DNA of 64,000 bases from Rhodobacteraceae bacterium UBA6796 (GTDB taxonomy: Bacteria; Pseudomonadota; Alphaproteobacteria; Rhodobacterales; Rhodobacteraceae), in NCBI GenBank assembly GCA_002452815.1, contig DKFM01000012.1:14681-78680 (forward strand). The letters are read 5' to 3'. Positions 17,713 through 26,698 of this stretch are shown piece after piece (within the stretch, counting starts at the first letter, position 1; every line of letters begins with the position of its first letter). The notes under the pieces were generated by a model. It searched no databases. It had not been told where the DNA came from and saw only the letters and a list, made by a program, of their open reading frames with translations. The position numbers and the translations under genes are program-made.

Positions 17713-18538
17713 GGAGGGCCTCCTTTCGGGGTTGCGCCTGTGCAGGGGGTGTCAGACCCTCATAAAGCGCGGCTTCGGCGCGGGCGTCGAACAGATGCGG
17801 CGGGCCGTCGAACACGACGCGGCCCTTGCGCATCCCGATGATACGGTCGGCAAATTCGCGGGCCAGATCTGTCTGGTGCAGGCTGCACATCACGGTCGCG
17901 CCTTGTTCGCGCCCGGCTTCGCGCAACAGGCCCAGAACCTCGCGGCTGATGGCGGGGTCAAGGCTGGCGACGGGTTCATCCGCCAGGATCACCTCGGGCC
18001 GCAGCAAAAAGGCGCGGGCAATGCCGACGCGCTGTTGCTGGCCACCCGACAGGGCCACGGCGCGGCGCGGCAGGTGGATTTCATCCAGACCCACACGGGC
18101 GACAACCTCGCAGGCGCGCGCCCGCAACTCGGCGGGATACCAGCCCAGCATGACGCGCCAGAACGGCACCTCGGCCACGGCACCGGCCAGCACATTGGCC
18201 GACACGCTGGCGCGTTCGGTCAGGTTGAACAACTGGTGCACCATCGCCACCTTGCGCCGGATGGCGCGCAGGTTTGCCGCACTCATCGGCAGATCGCCCA
18301 GCGTCATCTGGCCAGAGCTCAGGCTGGTCAGGCCGTTGACCACGCGCAAGAGCGTGGATTTGCCCGACCCGGATGGCCCCAGCACGACGCAGAACTGGCC
18401 GCGCGGCACATCGGCCGACACACCATCCAGCGCCGCCACACCATCGGGATACACCTTGCGCAGGTCCCGGAAGGAAAGGTGCGGCTGCACCTGTCCTCCG
18501 ATCGTCCGCGCGGCGTTCAGGATCGCGGTAGCCGACAT
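17705..18538 (-). CDS. phnC: Phosphonate ABC transporter ATP-binding protein PhnC
   Basis: A 277-residue ATPase: Walker A GPSGSGKSTLLRVVNGL, signature LSGGQQQRVGIARAFLL, Walker B VILADEPVASLDP, H-loop CSLHQTD. The last two blocks are characteristic of PhnC. It powers uptake through PhnE. Its ATG shares one base with the phnD stop (TAATG). Confidence 0.94.
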   Translation of the reverse strand: MSATAILNAARTIGGQVQPHLSFRDLRKVYPDGVAALDGVSADVPRGQFCVVLGPSGSGKSTLLRVVNGLTSLSSGQMTLGDLPMSAANLRAIRRKVAMVHQLFNLTERASVSANVLAGAVAEVPFWRVMLGWYPAELRARACEVVARVGLDEIHLPRRAVALSGGQQQRVGIARAFLLRPEVILADEPVASLDPAISREVLGLLREAGREQGATVMCSLHQTDLAREFADRIIGMRKGRVVFDGPPHLFDARAEAALYEGLTPPAQAQPRKEALHA

Positions 18539-19464
18539 TACTCTGCCGCCCGTGCCAGAATGGCCGCACGCACATCGCCGGACACCAGCGACAGCGTGAC
18601 CAGCGCCGGGGCCAGCATGGTGTCGGTCACAGTGGCGTCGTAGCGGTCAACCTGCTTGCCGCCGTAACCACGGATCATTTCGGGGGCCACGCCGGGGGCT
18701 TCGTGCACGGTGTTGAACGCATCGCGCAGCGCGGTTTTCACACCATCCGGCAGGCCGGTCGCCATGGCCAGCGGCGGGTTCGGGATCGGGTCTGACCGGC
18801 CGATGACGATGAATTGCGCGGGGTCCAGCAGGCCCTGATTGACCGCGCGTTCATAGCTGTCAAACGACGCGGCAGAGGCATCAACCATCCCTTCGGCCAT
18901 CGCCTGAAGGCTGTTGGCATGGCTGCCGGTCACGCGGATTTCGCTCAGGTCGGTGGCCGGGTCCAGATCGGCGGCCAGCAACATCGCCACGGGGTAAACG
19001 AAGGACGAGGTCGAGTTCGGATCGCCGAATGCCATGGAATGACCGCGCAGATCGGCAACGCTGGTCAACCCGCTATCGGCGCGGGCGTAAATGCCGGAGT
19101 AATAGGTTGACGTGCCTTTCAGCACATCCACCGCCAGCAATTCGGCGCAGCCGCGCTGCTGCGCGGGCAGGTAAGAGGCCGCGCCGAACCAGGCAATATC
19201 GACCACATCGGCGCAAATCGCCTCGATCACGGCGGCATAGGACTGGCCCACCCGGATTTCGAAATTCAGGCCGGTGGATTGGGCCACCGCGTCAAACAGC
19301 GGCTTGAAATCGGCCTTTGTGCCGTCCTCGGTGCCGCCATCGGCGGGCACCAGCATCACGCGGTAGGGGTTGGCGGCAGAGCCGTCGGCTTGTTGCGCGA
19401 TGGCAGCAGTGATAGTGATCGTGACCGCGGCTGTGGCCACGGCAAGGGTCTTGAGAAGGGACAT
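18538..19464 (-). CDS. phnD: Phosphonate-binding periplasmic protein PhnD
   Basis: A 308-residue solute-binding protein with a signal peptide (MSLLKTLAVATAAVTITITA, cleavage probably after IAQQA or IAQ). The mature part has the phosphonate-binding-family blocks ADIAWFGAASYL-type (VDIAWFGAASY), SMAFGDPNSTSSFVYP and ASAASFDSYERAV. It captures phosphonates in the periplasm for PhnCE. It is 55 bases downstream of phnF. Confidence 0.93.
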   Translation of the reverse strand: MSLLKTLAVATAAVTITITAAIAQQADGSAANPYRVMLVPADGGTEDGTKADFKPLFDAVAQSTGLNFEIRVGQSYAAVIEAICADVVDIAWFGAASYLPAQQRGCAELLAVDVLKGTSTYYSGIYARADSGLTSVADLRGHSMAFGDPNSTSSFVYPVAMLLAADLDPATDLSEIRVTGSHANSLQAMAEGMVDASAASFDSYERAVNQGLLDPAQFIVIGRSDPIPNPPLAMATGLPDGVKTALRDAFNTVHEAPGVAPEMIRGYGGKQVDRYDATVTDTMLAPALVTLSLVSGDVRAAILARAAE

Positions 19465-19519
19465 CGTGTCTTCCTTGATCTGCGTTGAATGACTGGGGAG
19501 TCAGGGTTGCAGCCGCACC

Positions 19520-20290
19520 TTAATCGGGCGGCGGGTCTTCGGTGGTCCAACCGGGGTCGGCCACGGAAAGCTGAATACGATCGCCGCGAAACTGGCTGAT
19601 CGCGTATTCCTGTATGACACCGCACTCGCGGCAGGCATTCACGCCCTTCACGCGCAGCACCGGCTGTGTGCGCGGCATCCGCAGCGCAAGCGCGTCTTGG
19701 GGCAGGGGCAGGCGCGTGGTGATCAGGCTTGCGACCCGGTCCAGTGTGATGCCCGCCACGTCGCACAAATGGCGCGTCAGCGAACCGCCGTCATAGCTGG
19801 TCGCGGCCTCTGCTGCGGCTCCGGTCAGGAAATGCAGCGTCAGGCAATAGGGCAGGTCCGCCTCGCCGCGCAGGGTGCGCAGGCGCAGAACGCGCGTGCC
19901 CTCGGGCAGGCGCAGGCGTTTGGCAACGCCGCCCTCGGCCGCAATCTCGGCCCGGTCCAGCAATGTGACCTGTGCCGTGCGACCTGACCCCGCCAGACGT
20001 TCGGTAAAGCGGGTGTCGCGGTCGATCCCGTAAACCAGACCGCGCGCCAGAACCCGCGTGCCGCGGCCATGCACACGCTCGACCAGGCCATCCGCGATCA
20101 ACTCATCCACCGCGCGGCGCAGCGTATGCCGATTGACGCCAAAGCGCGCGGCAAGCTCTGGTTCGGCTGGTAGCCAGTCGCCTTCGTCTAGCGATTGCTC
20201 GATCTCGGCGCGCAAGGCCGCCGAGATCTGTGCCCAGACGGCGATCCCTGATTCTCTGACAAGCTGTGGCAAGACGATCTCCCGACTCAT
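19520..20290 (-). CDS. phnF: GntR/HutC-family regulator PhnF
   Basis: A 256-residue regulator with a winged helix (WLPAEPELAARFGVNRHTLRRAVDELI) and a UTRA effector domain in the second half. PhnF proteins normally repress phn genes in response to a ligand. It is the first gene of the operon and probably self-regulates through the palindrome CGTCTAGACG ten bases before its start. The effector cannot be read from the sequence. Confidence 0.9.
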   Translation of the reverse strand: MSREIVLPQLVRESGIAVWAQISAALRAEIEQSLDEGDWLPAEPELAARFGVNRHTLRRAVDELIADGLVERVHGRGTRVLARGLVYGIDRDTRFTERLAGSGRTAQVTLLDRAEIAAEGGVAKRLRLPEGTRVLRLRTLRGEADLPYCLTLHFLTGAAAEAATSYDGGSLTRHLCDVAGITLDRVASLITTRLPLPQDALALRMPRTQPVLRVKGVNACRECGVIQEYAISQFRGDRIQLSVADPGWTTEDPPPD

Positions 20291-20300
20291 GTTGTAGAGA

Positions 20301-20310
20301 CGTCTAGACG
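20301..20310. promoter_or_regulatory. Putative PhnF operator
   Basis: CGTCTAGACG is a perfect 10-base palindrome lying 10 bases upstream of the phnF start and 6 bases below the Pho box, where the -10/+1 region would be. The position suits repression by PhnF. Confidence 0.6.
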
Positions 20311-20316
20311 ACTAGG

Positions 20317-20334
20317 GTAACAACGCCATGACAG
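20317..20334 (-). promoter_or_regulatory. Pho box (PhoB site) of the phn operon
   Basis: On the minus strand the sequence CTGTCATGGCGTTGTTAC matches two 7-base PhoB half sites (CTGTCAT and TTGTTAC) separated by 4 bases, agreeing with the consensus at 12 of 14 positions. It starts 27 bases upstream of phnF and only 35 bases past the ugpC-like stop. Confidence 0.7.
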
Positions 20335-20368
20335 GGGCGAAAAGACCGTGCCGCCGATGTGCCTAGCC

Positions 20369-21436
20369 TTAGCCGCCCGCCAACCTGCGGCCGCTTTTGC
20401 TGTCAAAACCGTGCAGTTTGCGGGGGTCAAGAAACAGCGTCATGGGTTGGTTTGCTGCAAGCTGGTGATCTGCCTTGACCTGAACGACAAGGGGCCGATC
20501 CTGTCGCATTTCGGGCAAACCAAAATGCACCAGGTATTCCGCGCCGATATGTTCCGACATCATGACCTCGCCCTGCAGCGGCAGGCAGGCCGCGCTCTTG
20601 CGCGTCAATCCGACATGTTCGGCACGAATGCCGATCAGGTCGGCACCCGTTGGCAGATTGGCGCTTCCGGTCGGCAATGCTGCGCGCAACCGGTCGGCGG
20701 GCAGAAAGTTCATCGCCGGTGTGCCGATGAATTCGGCAACAAAGGTTGTGGCGGGGCTGTGATACACCTCGGCCGGGGTGCCGATCTGTTCGATCCGCCC
20801 GCCGTTGAGCACCACCAGCCGGTCGGCGAGGGTCAGCGCCTCGATCTGGTCGTGGGTGACATAGATGGATGTGGTGCGCAGGCGGGTCTGCAACTGCTTG
20901 ATCTCGAACCGCATATGGCCGCGCAGCTTGGCATCCAGATTGGACAGGGGTTCGTCGAACAGAAACAATACGGGTTCGCGGATGATCGCGCGCCCCATCG
21001 CCACGCGCTGCCGCTGCCCGCCCGACAGCGCGCGCGGCTTGCGGTCCAGCAGCGGGGCGATTTGCAGCAAATCCGCCACCTCGGTCACACGGCGGGCGAT
21101 CTCGGGCTTGGGCATACGGCGGTTTTCCAGCCCAAAGGTCAGATTGTCGCGCACCGTCATATGCGGATAGAGCGCGTAATTCTGAAACACCATCGCCACG
21201 TCACGGTCTGCCGGGTCCAGATCATTGACCACCTGACCGCCAATGCGCAGGATGCCTTCGGAGATTTCCTCAAGCCCCGCCACCATGCGCAACAGGGTGG
21301 ACTTGCCGCAGCCCGATGGCCCGACAAGCACCAGCATTTCGCCATCTGCAATATCCAGCGTGACGCCATCCACCGCCCGCGTGCCGTCAGGATAGATCTT
21401 GGACAGGCTTTCGATCGAGATAGAGGCCATTTTCAA
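20369..21436 (-). CDS. ugpC: Carbohydrate-type ABC transporter ATP-binding protein (UgpC/MalK family)
   Basis: A 355-residue MalK-type ATPase: Walker [18 protein letters not shown], signature [15 protein letters not shown], Walker [13 protein letters not shown], then a C-terminal TOBE-type domain ([10 protein letters not shown]). It must energise the permease pair encoded ten genes upstream in the same operon, since no other transporter here lacks an ATPase. It is the last gene, 22 bases after phnL-2. Ugp import of glycerol-3-phosphate is the closest known analogue, but the substrate is unknown. Confidence 0.9.
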   Translation of the reverse strand: MKMASISIESLSKIYPDGTRAVDGVTLDIADGEMLVLVGPSGCGKSTLLRMVAGLEEISEGILRIGGQVVNDLDPADRDVAMVFQNYALYPHMTVRDNLTFGLENRRMPKPEIARRVTEVADLLQIAPLLDRKPRALSGGQRQRVAMGRAIIREPVLFLFDEPLSNLDAKLRGHMRFEIKQLQTRLRTTSIYVTHDQIEALTLADRLVVLNGGRIEQIGTPAEVYHSPATTFVAEFIGTPAMNFLPADRLRAALPTGSANLPTGADLIGIRAEHVGLTRKSAACLPLQGEVMMSEHIGAEYLVHFGLPEMRQDRPLVVQVKADHQLAANQPMTLFLDPRKLHGFDSKSGRRLAGG

Positions 21437-21458
21437 ACTCCTGCCAAGTGCTCTGCGT

Positions 21459-22160
21459 TCAGGCGGCCACAGCGGGCGCCAGCGCCAATTCGCGGTCGAT
21501 CAGATGGGCGACATCCTCGGGGTGGTGGAACACCCCGATCATGGCGGTGCCCGCGGCCTTCAACGCGGCCAGCCGCGCGACCAATGCCTGTCGCGCCGCC
21601 GCATCCAGCGATGCGGTAGGTTCGTCCAGCAACAGCAGCTTGCGCGGCACGATCAGGGCGCGGGCCAGGTTGACCTTTTGCTGCTCGCCCCCCGAAAAGG
21701 TGCTGGGATAGGCCGGCCACAACAGCGGCGACACGCCAAAGGCGTGCAGATGCTGGCGCGCGGTTTGCAGTGCTGCGTCCAGCGCCACGCCGCTTTGGGT
21801 CAGGGGTTCGGCCACCAGCGCCTCGGCGCTGACGCGGGGGCGCGCGGTCAGGAATTGCGTGGCAAAGCCGATATCGTTGCGCCGCAGCCAGGCGATATCG
21901 ACATCCGCCGCGCGCAGCAGGTCCACCGGCCCGCGCGAGGATTGAAACACCGCCCGCCCCCCCAACGGCACGCAAGAGCGCCAAAGCGTGCGCAGCAGCG
22001 TCGATTTGCCCACACCGTTGGGCCCGCGCAGCAACAGAAATTCACCCTGTGCCAGATCAAAGCTGACATCGGCAAAGGCCGCGATTTCGGTGGACAGATG
22101 ATGGACGGTGAACCCTTTGGTCAGGGCCTGAACTGAAAGAACCGGGTCAGAGACGGGCAT
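21459..22160 (-). CDS. phnL: PhnL paralogue, second operon
   Basis: A 233-residue ABC ATPase of PhnL type with Walker [16 protein letters not shown], signature [17 protein letters not shown] and Walker [13 protein letters not shown], all intact. It diverges strongly from the PhnL at 12.1-12.8 kb. Start 22160 was chosen for its PhnL-like N-terminus ([11 protein letters not shown]) and overlaps phnK-2 by 14 bases. Intact ATPase motifs indicate the core is still remodelled by ATP. Confidence 0.88.
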   Translation of the reverse strand: MPVSDPVLSVQALTKGFTVHHLSTEIAAFADVSFDLAQGEFLLLRGPNGVGKSTLLRTLWRSCVPLGGRAVFQSSRGPVDLLRAADVDIAWLRRNDIGFATQFLTARPRVSAEALVAEPLTQSGVALDAALQTARQHLHAFGVSPLLWPAYPSTFSGGEQQKVNLARALIVPRKLLLLDEPTASLDAAARQALVARLAALKAAGTAMIGVFHHPEDVAHLIDRELALAPAVAA

Positions 22161-22950
22161 GGACAAGCTCCTGTGCATAGGGGTGTTGAGGGTCGTGCAG
22201 AACCTGATCGGTCAGACCCTGTTCCACCACGCGGCCCTGTTTCATGACCAGAACGCGGTCGGCCAGTGTGCGGATCACGCCAAGGTCATGGCTGACCACG
22301 ATCATGGTGATCGCGCGTTCGGCCTGTAGCCGTTTGAGGGTGTCGATCACCAGCGCCTGCACGCTGACATCCAGCCCGGTTGTCGGCTCGTCCAGCAGCA
22401 AGAGTTCCGGCTCCAGCGCGATGGCCTTGGCCAGTTGCACGCGCTGTTGCATCCCGCCCGACAGTTCGATGGGCGGCGCATCCTTGCGGTCCAGCGGGAA
22501 ATCCGATGCGGCCAGCGCCCCCGTCGCCCGCCGCCGCATCACGGCAAAGCGGCGCTCGCCAGCGACAACCAGACGTTCGGCCACATTGCCCGAGGATGAG
22601 TTGTGCATCATCAGCCCTAGATGCGGGTTCTGATAGACGATGCCGATATGACGCGCGCGCAAGGCGCGTTTTTCGAACCGGTCCAGGTCGAACAGGTTCT
22701 GTTCCGCGCGCCCCGGCAGGGTCAGCCGGTAATCGCCGCCATTGCTGGGCTCTTCCAGATTCAGCATCCGCAACAGCGTGGATTTGCCCGACCCGCTTTC
22801 GCCGACAATGCCGATCACCTCGCCGGGCCAGACCTCCAGCGACACGTCATCGACCGCAACGAAAGAGCCATAGAGGCGGCGCGCAGCCGTCACCCGCAGC
22901 AGCGGTTGCTGGTCGATCAGGATGGGCGCATCGGGGATAAAGGCGGTCAT
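22147..22950 (-). CDS. phnK: PhnK paralogue, second operon
   Basis: A 267-residue ABC ATPase of PhnK type: Walker [17 protein letters not shown], signature LSGGMQQRVQLAKAI, Walker [17 protein letters not shown], and the PhnK tail VVEQGLTDQVLHDPQHPYAQELV. It lacks the Cys4 insertion of the canonical PhnK at 12.8-13.7 kb. It overlaps phnJ-2 by four bases. Confidence 0.9.
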   Translation of the reverse strand: MTAFIPDAPILIDQQPLLRVTAARRLYGSFVAVDDVSLEVWPGEVIGIVGESGSGKSTLLRMLNLEEPSNGGDYRLTLPGRAEQNLFDLDRFEKRALRARHIGIVYQNPHLGLMMHNSSSGNVAERLVVAGERRFAVMRRRATGALAASDFPLDRKDAPPIELSGGMQQRVQLAKAIALEPELLLLDEPTTGLDVSVQALVIDTLKRLQAERAITMIVVSHDLGVIRTLADRVLVMKQGRVVEQGLTDQVLHDPQHPYAQELVHARL

Positions 22951-23864
22951 GGCTGTGTCTCCGTCACGGGATACCAGGTGGTGCCAATGGGCTGCGGCGT
23001 GCCGCCCTGGGTGGACAAGACCTTGATCGCCAGCCCGGTATCCGAGGTCTCGTAAAGCGTGCCGCCGTCATCGAGCGGGATTTCGTTCATGAAGGTGCCG
23101 CGCAGACCGGATTTCGCGCAGGTCAGCGTCGCATGATCCTCGACCGCAAAGGGCACGTCGTCAAAGACCAGCGGGCGCACATCGGTAAAGGGCGGCACCG
23201 CATGCAGACGCTTTTCGCGGCCTGCCGACAGAAAGGTGATGTGCCGCGCCATATGCAGCTTTGGCAGATCCCAACGCGGAATGGGCGAGGGCGTCATCAC
23301 ATGCCGTCCGTTCACCATCGCCGGATAGGCCGCGCCTTGCGTCACGCGGCCCGAGCGCACGATCTGTTCATACAGCATCAGCCACATGCGCCCGTAATCG
23401 GCGTCACCATGCATTTGCCGGGCGGTGGACATGTCCGGCTCGATCGGGCGCAGGGGTTCGGGGTCGGGCACTTGCAGCACCAGAATCTGCCCTTCCGCGA
23501 GCGTTTCTTCGGGGATGCGGTGGCGCGACTGGATGATATCGGCCTCCAGCGCATCGGTGGTCTGCTCCACCGCCGCCGTGCGCATCATAAAGCGGCGCAG
23601 GTTCACGGCATTGACGCTGTCATCGGCGCCCTGGTCGATCACCTTTACCCGCAAACCGGGGCGCAGCAGGCTGAGCGTGACCTGCAAGCCACCGGTGCCC
23701 CAGCCGCGCGCAATCGGCACTTCGCGGCTGGCATAGGGCACCTGATGGCCGGGGATCGCCAGCGCCTTGAGCATGCGCCGCCGCACCTCGCGCTTGGCTG
23801 ATGCATCGAGAAAGGCATAGGACATCGGCTCCCACGTGCCGGCAAGGGTTGAAAGGCGGGTCAT
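22947..23864 (-). CDS. phnJ: PhnJ-like protein lacking Fe-S and radical cysteines
   Basis: A 305-residue protein that aligns with PhnJ along its whole length (GHQVPYASREVPIARGWGTG, VIDQGADDSVNAVNLRRF, SRHRIPEETL, GREKRLHAVPPFTD). In the region of the four essential cysteines it reads TCAKSG and YETSDTGLA: C249 remains, but the others are S252, T273 and A279. The [4Fe-4S] cluster and the thiyl radical of C-P lyase should therefore be absent. H115 (SRHRIPE), the PhnI-PhnJ interface metal ligand, is kept. The fold and partners are conserved while the C-P cleavage chemistry is probably lost. It is intact and embedded in overlapping genes, so it is not a decaying pseudogene. Confidence 0.9.
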   Translation of the reverse strand: MTRLSTLAGTWEPMSYAFLDASAKREVRRRMLKALAIPGHQVPYASREVPIARGWGTGGLQVTLSLLRPGLRVKVIDQGADDSVNAVNLRRFMMRTAAVEQTTDALEADIIQSRHRIPEETLAEGQILVLQVPDPEPLRPIEPDMSTARQMHGDADYGRMWLMLYEQIVRSGRVTQGAAYPAMVNGRHVMTPSPIPRWDLPKLHMARHITFLSAGREKRLHAVPPFTDVRPLVFDDVPFAVEDHATLTCAKSGLRGTFMNEIPLDDGGTLYETSDTGLAIKVLSTQGGTPQPIGTTWYPVTETQP

Positions 23865-24994
23865 TGGGCAGGCTCCATGGTGTTCCGGGCGGCGGCGGTG
23901 CGCGCCTCGGCCTCTTCCATCACCTCATCGGCGCTGCGCACTTGCCCGCCGTCGCGGCGAATACCGCGCAGCGCGTCAAGGGCGGATTGGAAGGTGACAT
24001 AATGCGGCAATTTCAGGTGGATGCAGAACCCCGATGCCTCGACCGGTTCGACATGCGACAGCACGAATTCCTCATTCGTGGCCGGGCGCGCGCCGCCGGT
24101 CTGCATGTTCAGATCCAGCGTGGACCCGGCGATCACCTTGACCTCGTTCCAGCCCAGCGTGGCGGTAAAGCCCAGCTTGAGGTATTCGGCCTTGGTGTCG
24201 GGGTTGGTCGTCTTGGACACCATCTCGCACGATGACAGCCGGACGCGGCCCACGCTGAACGGGGTGCCGTCGGGGTGGCGGACGCGCACTTCGGCCTCGG
24301 CCAGGCGCAATTCGTTGACCGTGGGATGGGCGGCGGCATAGCCGCGCTGCGCCGAATATCCCAGCGCCAACATGCCGCCGGTATCGCCGCGTGCCAGGCT
24401 TTGCAGCCGGTGCGCGCGCGCGGCAGGGAACAACAGCGGCTCGCGCGTCAGGTCGGGGATGTCATCGGGGGCAACGCTGGCGGGCGTCGGATCGTCGATC
24501 AACCCTTGCGCCTTTTGCCAGTCGGTCAGCGCGGGCAAAAGCGCAGCGCCGGGCATATCCGCGCTCTCCACGGCGGGCGGCGTGACGGTCTGCCCGTCCA
24601 GCACATCGGTGGCCAGCAGGCGGTGCGAATAATCCAGTGTCGGGCCCAGAATTTGCCCGCCCGGCAGATCCTTGAACGCGGCAGAGATGCGCCGATGGGC
24701 AAAGGTCTGGTCCAGATGCACCACCTCGGCCACGGCAAGGCGCGGTTGCGTGGTGCGCCAGGCGCGCAGCAGCAGGACCGCCTCATACAGCTCGCCCCCC
24801 GTCTGGGCCAGCGCCAGCGCGGCCAGATCACGGTCGTGCAAGGACGCCTCGCCCATCACCCGGTCGATCAGCCAGGGCAGGGTCTGGCGGATGGTGTCCA
24901 CCTGGCGCGGCGTGATCGGCCCCAGTTCGGCGCGAAACAGCCGCTCGGCCTGTTCGATCGCGGCTTCGCCACCGCGGCTTGCGACATAGGTCAT
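23861..24994 (-). CDS. phnI: PhnI paralogue, second operon
   Basis: A 377-residue PhnI homologue starting MTYVASRGGEAAIEQAE. The metal motif FCIHLKLPHYVTFQ is present with H326 and H331, so the interface metal site shared with PhnJ H115 could form. The central region is diverged from the canonical PhnI of the first operon. It overlaps phnH-2 and phnJ-2 by four bases each. Nucleosidase or glycosyl-transfer activity is a reasonable inference. Confidence 0.9.
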   Translation of the reverse strand: MTYVASRGGEAAIEQAERLFRAELGPITPRQVDTIRQTLPWLIDRVMGEASLHDRDLAALALAQTGGELYEAVLLLRAWRTTQPRLAVAEVVHLDQTFAHRRISAAFKDLPGGQILGPTLDYSHRLLATDVLDGQTVTPPAVESADMPGAALLPALTDWQKAQGLIDDPTPASVAPDDIPDLTREPLLFPAARAHRLQSLARGDTGGMLALGYSAQRGYAAAHPTVNELRLAEAEVRVRHPDGTPFSVGRVRLSSCEMVSKTTNPDTKAEYLKLGFTATLGWNEVKVIAGSTLDLNMQTGGARPATNEEFVLSHVEPVEASGFCIHLKLPHYVTFQSALDALRGIRRDGGQVRSADEVMEEAEARTAAARNTMEPAQ

Positions 24995-25509
24995 GACAAA
25001 ACCTCGATTGTGGTGCTGCGGGGCAGGGCGATGATCGTGGCGCCGTCGATCAGGATCAGATCAAAGCCCAGCGGATAGCGGATGGCGGCGCGCCGCGCGT
25101 CCCAGAAGGCGGGGTCGATCCCGCCAAGTTGCACGATACGCTGCGTCTCGATCCCCGGTCCGGTCAGGCGCAATTCTGTGCCAGCGCCAAGTGTTGCGGG
25201 CGCAATCAGCGTCGCCCCCGCATCGGGATAGAGCAGATCGCCGGTGAAAAGCGCGCGCGCCACATCGGCCGTGGCGGGGGCAAAGACATACTCGGCCTGG
25301 GTGATCGGTGCGGCGCGCGCGCCTGTCCCGGTCAGCACGGCAGGATCATCCGCATGGGCCGAGGTTTCACGGTCAAGCAGCGTTTGGGCAACCACGGCGG
25401 CCCCGGCCTGGGGCAGGTGACGCGGCAGGCCGGGTTCGGCCATGGCGCGCATCAGCGCGTCGAAACAGGCAAAGGCCGCGCGTTCGGCGGTGTTGGGGTG
25501 CAGGGTCAT
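24991..25509 (-). CDS. phnH: PhnH paralogue, second operon
   Basis: A 172-residue PhnH homologue: FDALMRAMAEPGLPR at the N-terminus, LRLTGPGIETQRIV and YPLGFDLILIDG and IALPRSTTIEVL at the C-terminus. It shares one base with the phnG-2 stop and overlaps phnI-2 by four. Its role is presumably structural in a PhnGHIJ-like core. Confidence 0.87.
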   Translation of the reverse strand: MTLHPNTAERAAFACFDALMRAMAEPGLPRHLPQAGAAVVAQTLLDRETSAHADDPAVLTGTGARAAPITQAEYVFAPATADVARALFTGDLLYPDAGATLIAPATLGAGTELRLTGPGIETQRIVQLGGIDPAFWDARRAAIRYPLGFDLILIDGATIIALPRSTTIEVLS

Positions 25510-25949
25510 TACAATGTCTCCAGATCAACGCGGGTGGCGGCGATATCGCGCAGGCGCTTTGTGTCTTGGGCCTGTTGATGCGCGGCCTCGGCGCTCAGGA
25601 AATCGGTGATCGCGGGCAGTGCGATCCCGGCCTGCCCGGCGGCGTCGATCACGGCCATCGACATGGCGCGTGTCAGATCGCGCCCCGCCACCATGCCATA
25701 GCCAAGGCAGCCGGCGGCGCGGATCTGTGCCTCGGCCACCAGAACCTCGCCCAGATGGAAATCGGTGCCCTGAACGGTGTCGCGCATCGGCACCATCACA
25801 AGGCCGCTGCGGGAAAAGATCACCTCGACCTCGCCCAGGGCATCGAGCACGCTTTCGGCCAGCGCCGCGGCGCGGTCGGGCCGCGCGCGGGCCAGCACGC
25901 TCAGCGCCGCGTCGCGCGGGTGGCCACAGAATTGGCGTGTGTCGGTCAT
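25509..25949 (-). CDS. phnG: PhnG paralogue, second operon
   Basis: A 146-residue PhnG homologue with GLVMVPMRDTVQGTDFHLGE, the family core. The ATG at 25949 overlaps the regulator stop by four bases and gives the family-length product; the longer frame upstream is inside the regulator gene. Confidence 0.87.
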   Translation of the reverse strand: MTDTRQFCGHPRDAALSVLARARPDRAAALAESVLDALGEVEVIFSRSGLVMVPMRDTVQGTDFHLGEVLVAEAQIRAAGCLGYGMVAGRDLTRAMSMAVIDAAGQAGIALPAITDFLSAEAAHQQAQDTKRLRDIAATRVDLETL

Positions 25950-26695
25950 GTGCGGGCTCCGTTTCGTGGGTTGGCGATGGTGAATTGGACGCGTTCGGCG
26001 GCCCAGACGGCCTCGGAATAGCCGATGGCGATGTGGGTGCGGTCGGTATCGACCTTGCACGACACAAGGACAGGGCGGTCCAGCGTCAGGGCCAGATTGC
26101 GCGCCTCGTGCGGGCGGGCGGGGCGGGCGGAAATCGCCGTGTCCCGGCGTTCGTAATCGGCCAGCCCATGACTGGTATAGATTGCGCTGATGGTTTCGTG
26201 CCCGCACCTGCGCTGGATCAGATCGGGAAAGCGCGCGGCGGGATACCATCCGGTGGTCAGACAAACCGGCACCTCATCGGCCAGACCCAGCGCCACGATC
26301 CGGTGAACCGGGCCGCCCTGCCCCAGTATCGTTGCGACCCAATCGGGCGCATCGACCGTCTCGGCGCTCAGGATCTGCGACGATGGCACATGACCATTGG
26401 CGCGCACGATATCGGAAAACCGGGTCCGCGCGCCGATGGCATAGGTCAGGCGCACCCGCTGGGCGACAAAGGTGCCCGCCCCTTGCTGCACCCGCAATTG
26501 CCCCGATGATGCCAGCGCGCTGATCGCGCGGCGCAGGCTGTGACGACCGACGCCCAGCCAGGCGCACAGCTCTGCCTCGACCGGCAGGCAATCGCCCGGT
26601 TTCCAGCGCCCCGCCTCGATTTCGGACGCCAGCCGCGCGGCCACATCGCGCCATGACCCGCGCGCGGCGCCGGTCTGGTTGTTATCCAGCATCAC
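25946..26695 (-). CDS. GntR/HutC-family regulator of the second phn-like operon
   Basis: A 249-residue PhnF-type regulator: winged helix CLPVEAELCAWLGVGRHSLRRAISALA near residues 36-62, then a UTRA domain (PARPHEARNLALTLDRPVLV). It lies in the middle of the operon rather than at its head, three bases after the PhyH gene and overlapping phnG-2. Its position just before the phnG-like gene mirrors phnF in many phn operons and suggests that the transporter, kinase and oxygenase were added in front. Confidence 0.87.
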   Translation of the reverse strand: MMLDNNQTGAARGSWRDVAARLASEIEAGRWKPGDCLPVEAELCAWLGVGRHSLRRAISALASSGQLRVQQGAGTFVAQRVRLTYAIGARTRFSDIVRANGHVPSSQILSAETVDAPDWVATILGQGGPVHRIVALGLADEVPVCLTTGWYPAARFPDLIQRRCGHETISAIYTSHGLADYERRDTAISARPARPHEARNLALTLDRPVLVSCKVDTDRTHIAIGYSEAVWAAERVQFTIANPRNGART

Positions 26696-26698
26696 GGA

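Noticed and set aside
19465..19519. Separate Pho box or promoter in front of phnD
   Set aside because: Only one weak half site (CAGTCATTCA) is present; the 55-base gap fits a simple intra-operon space.
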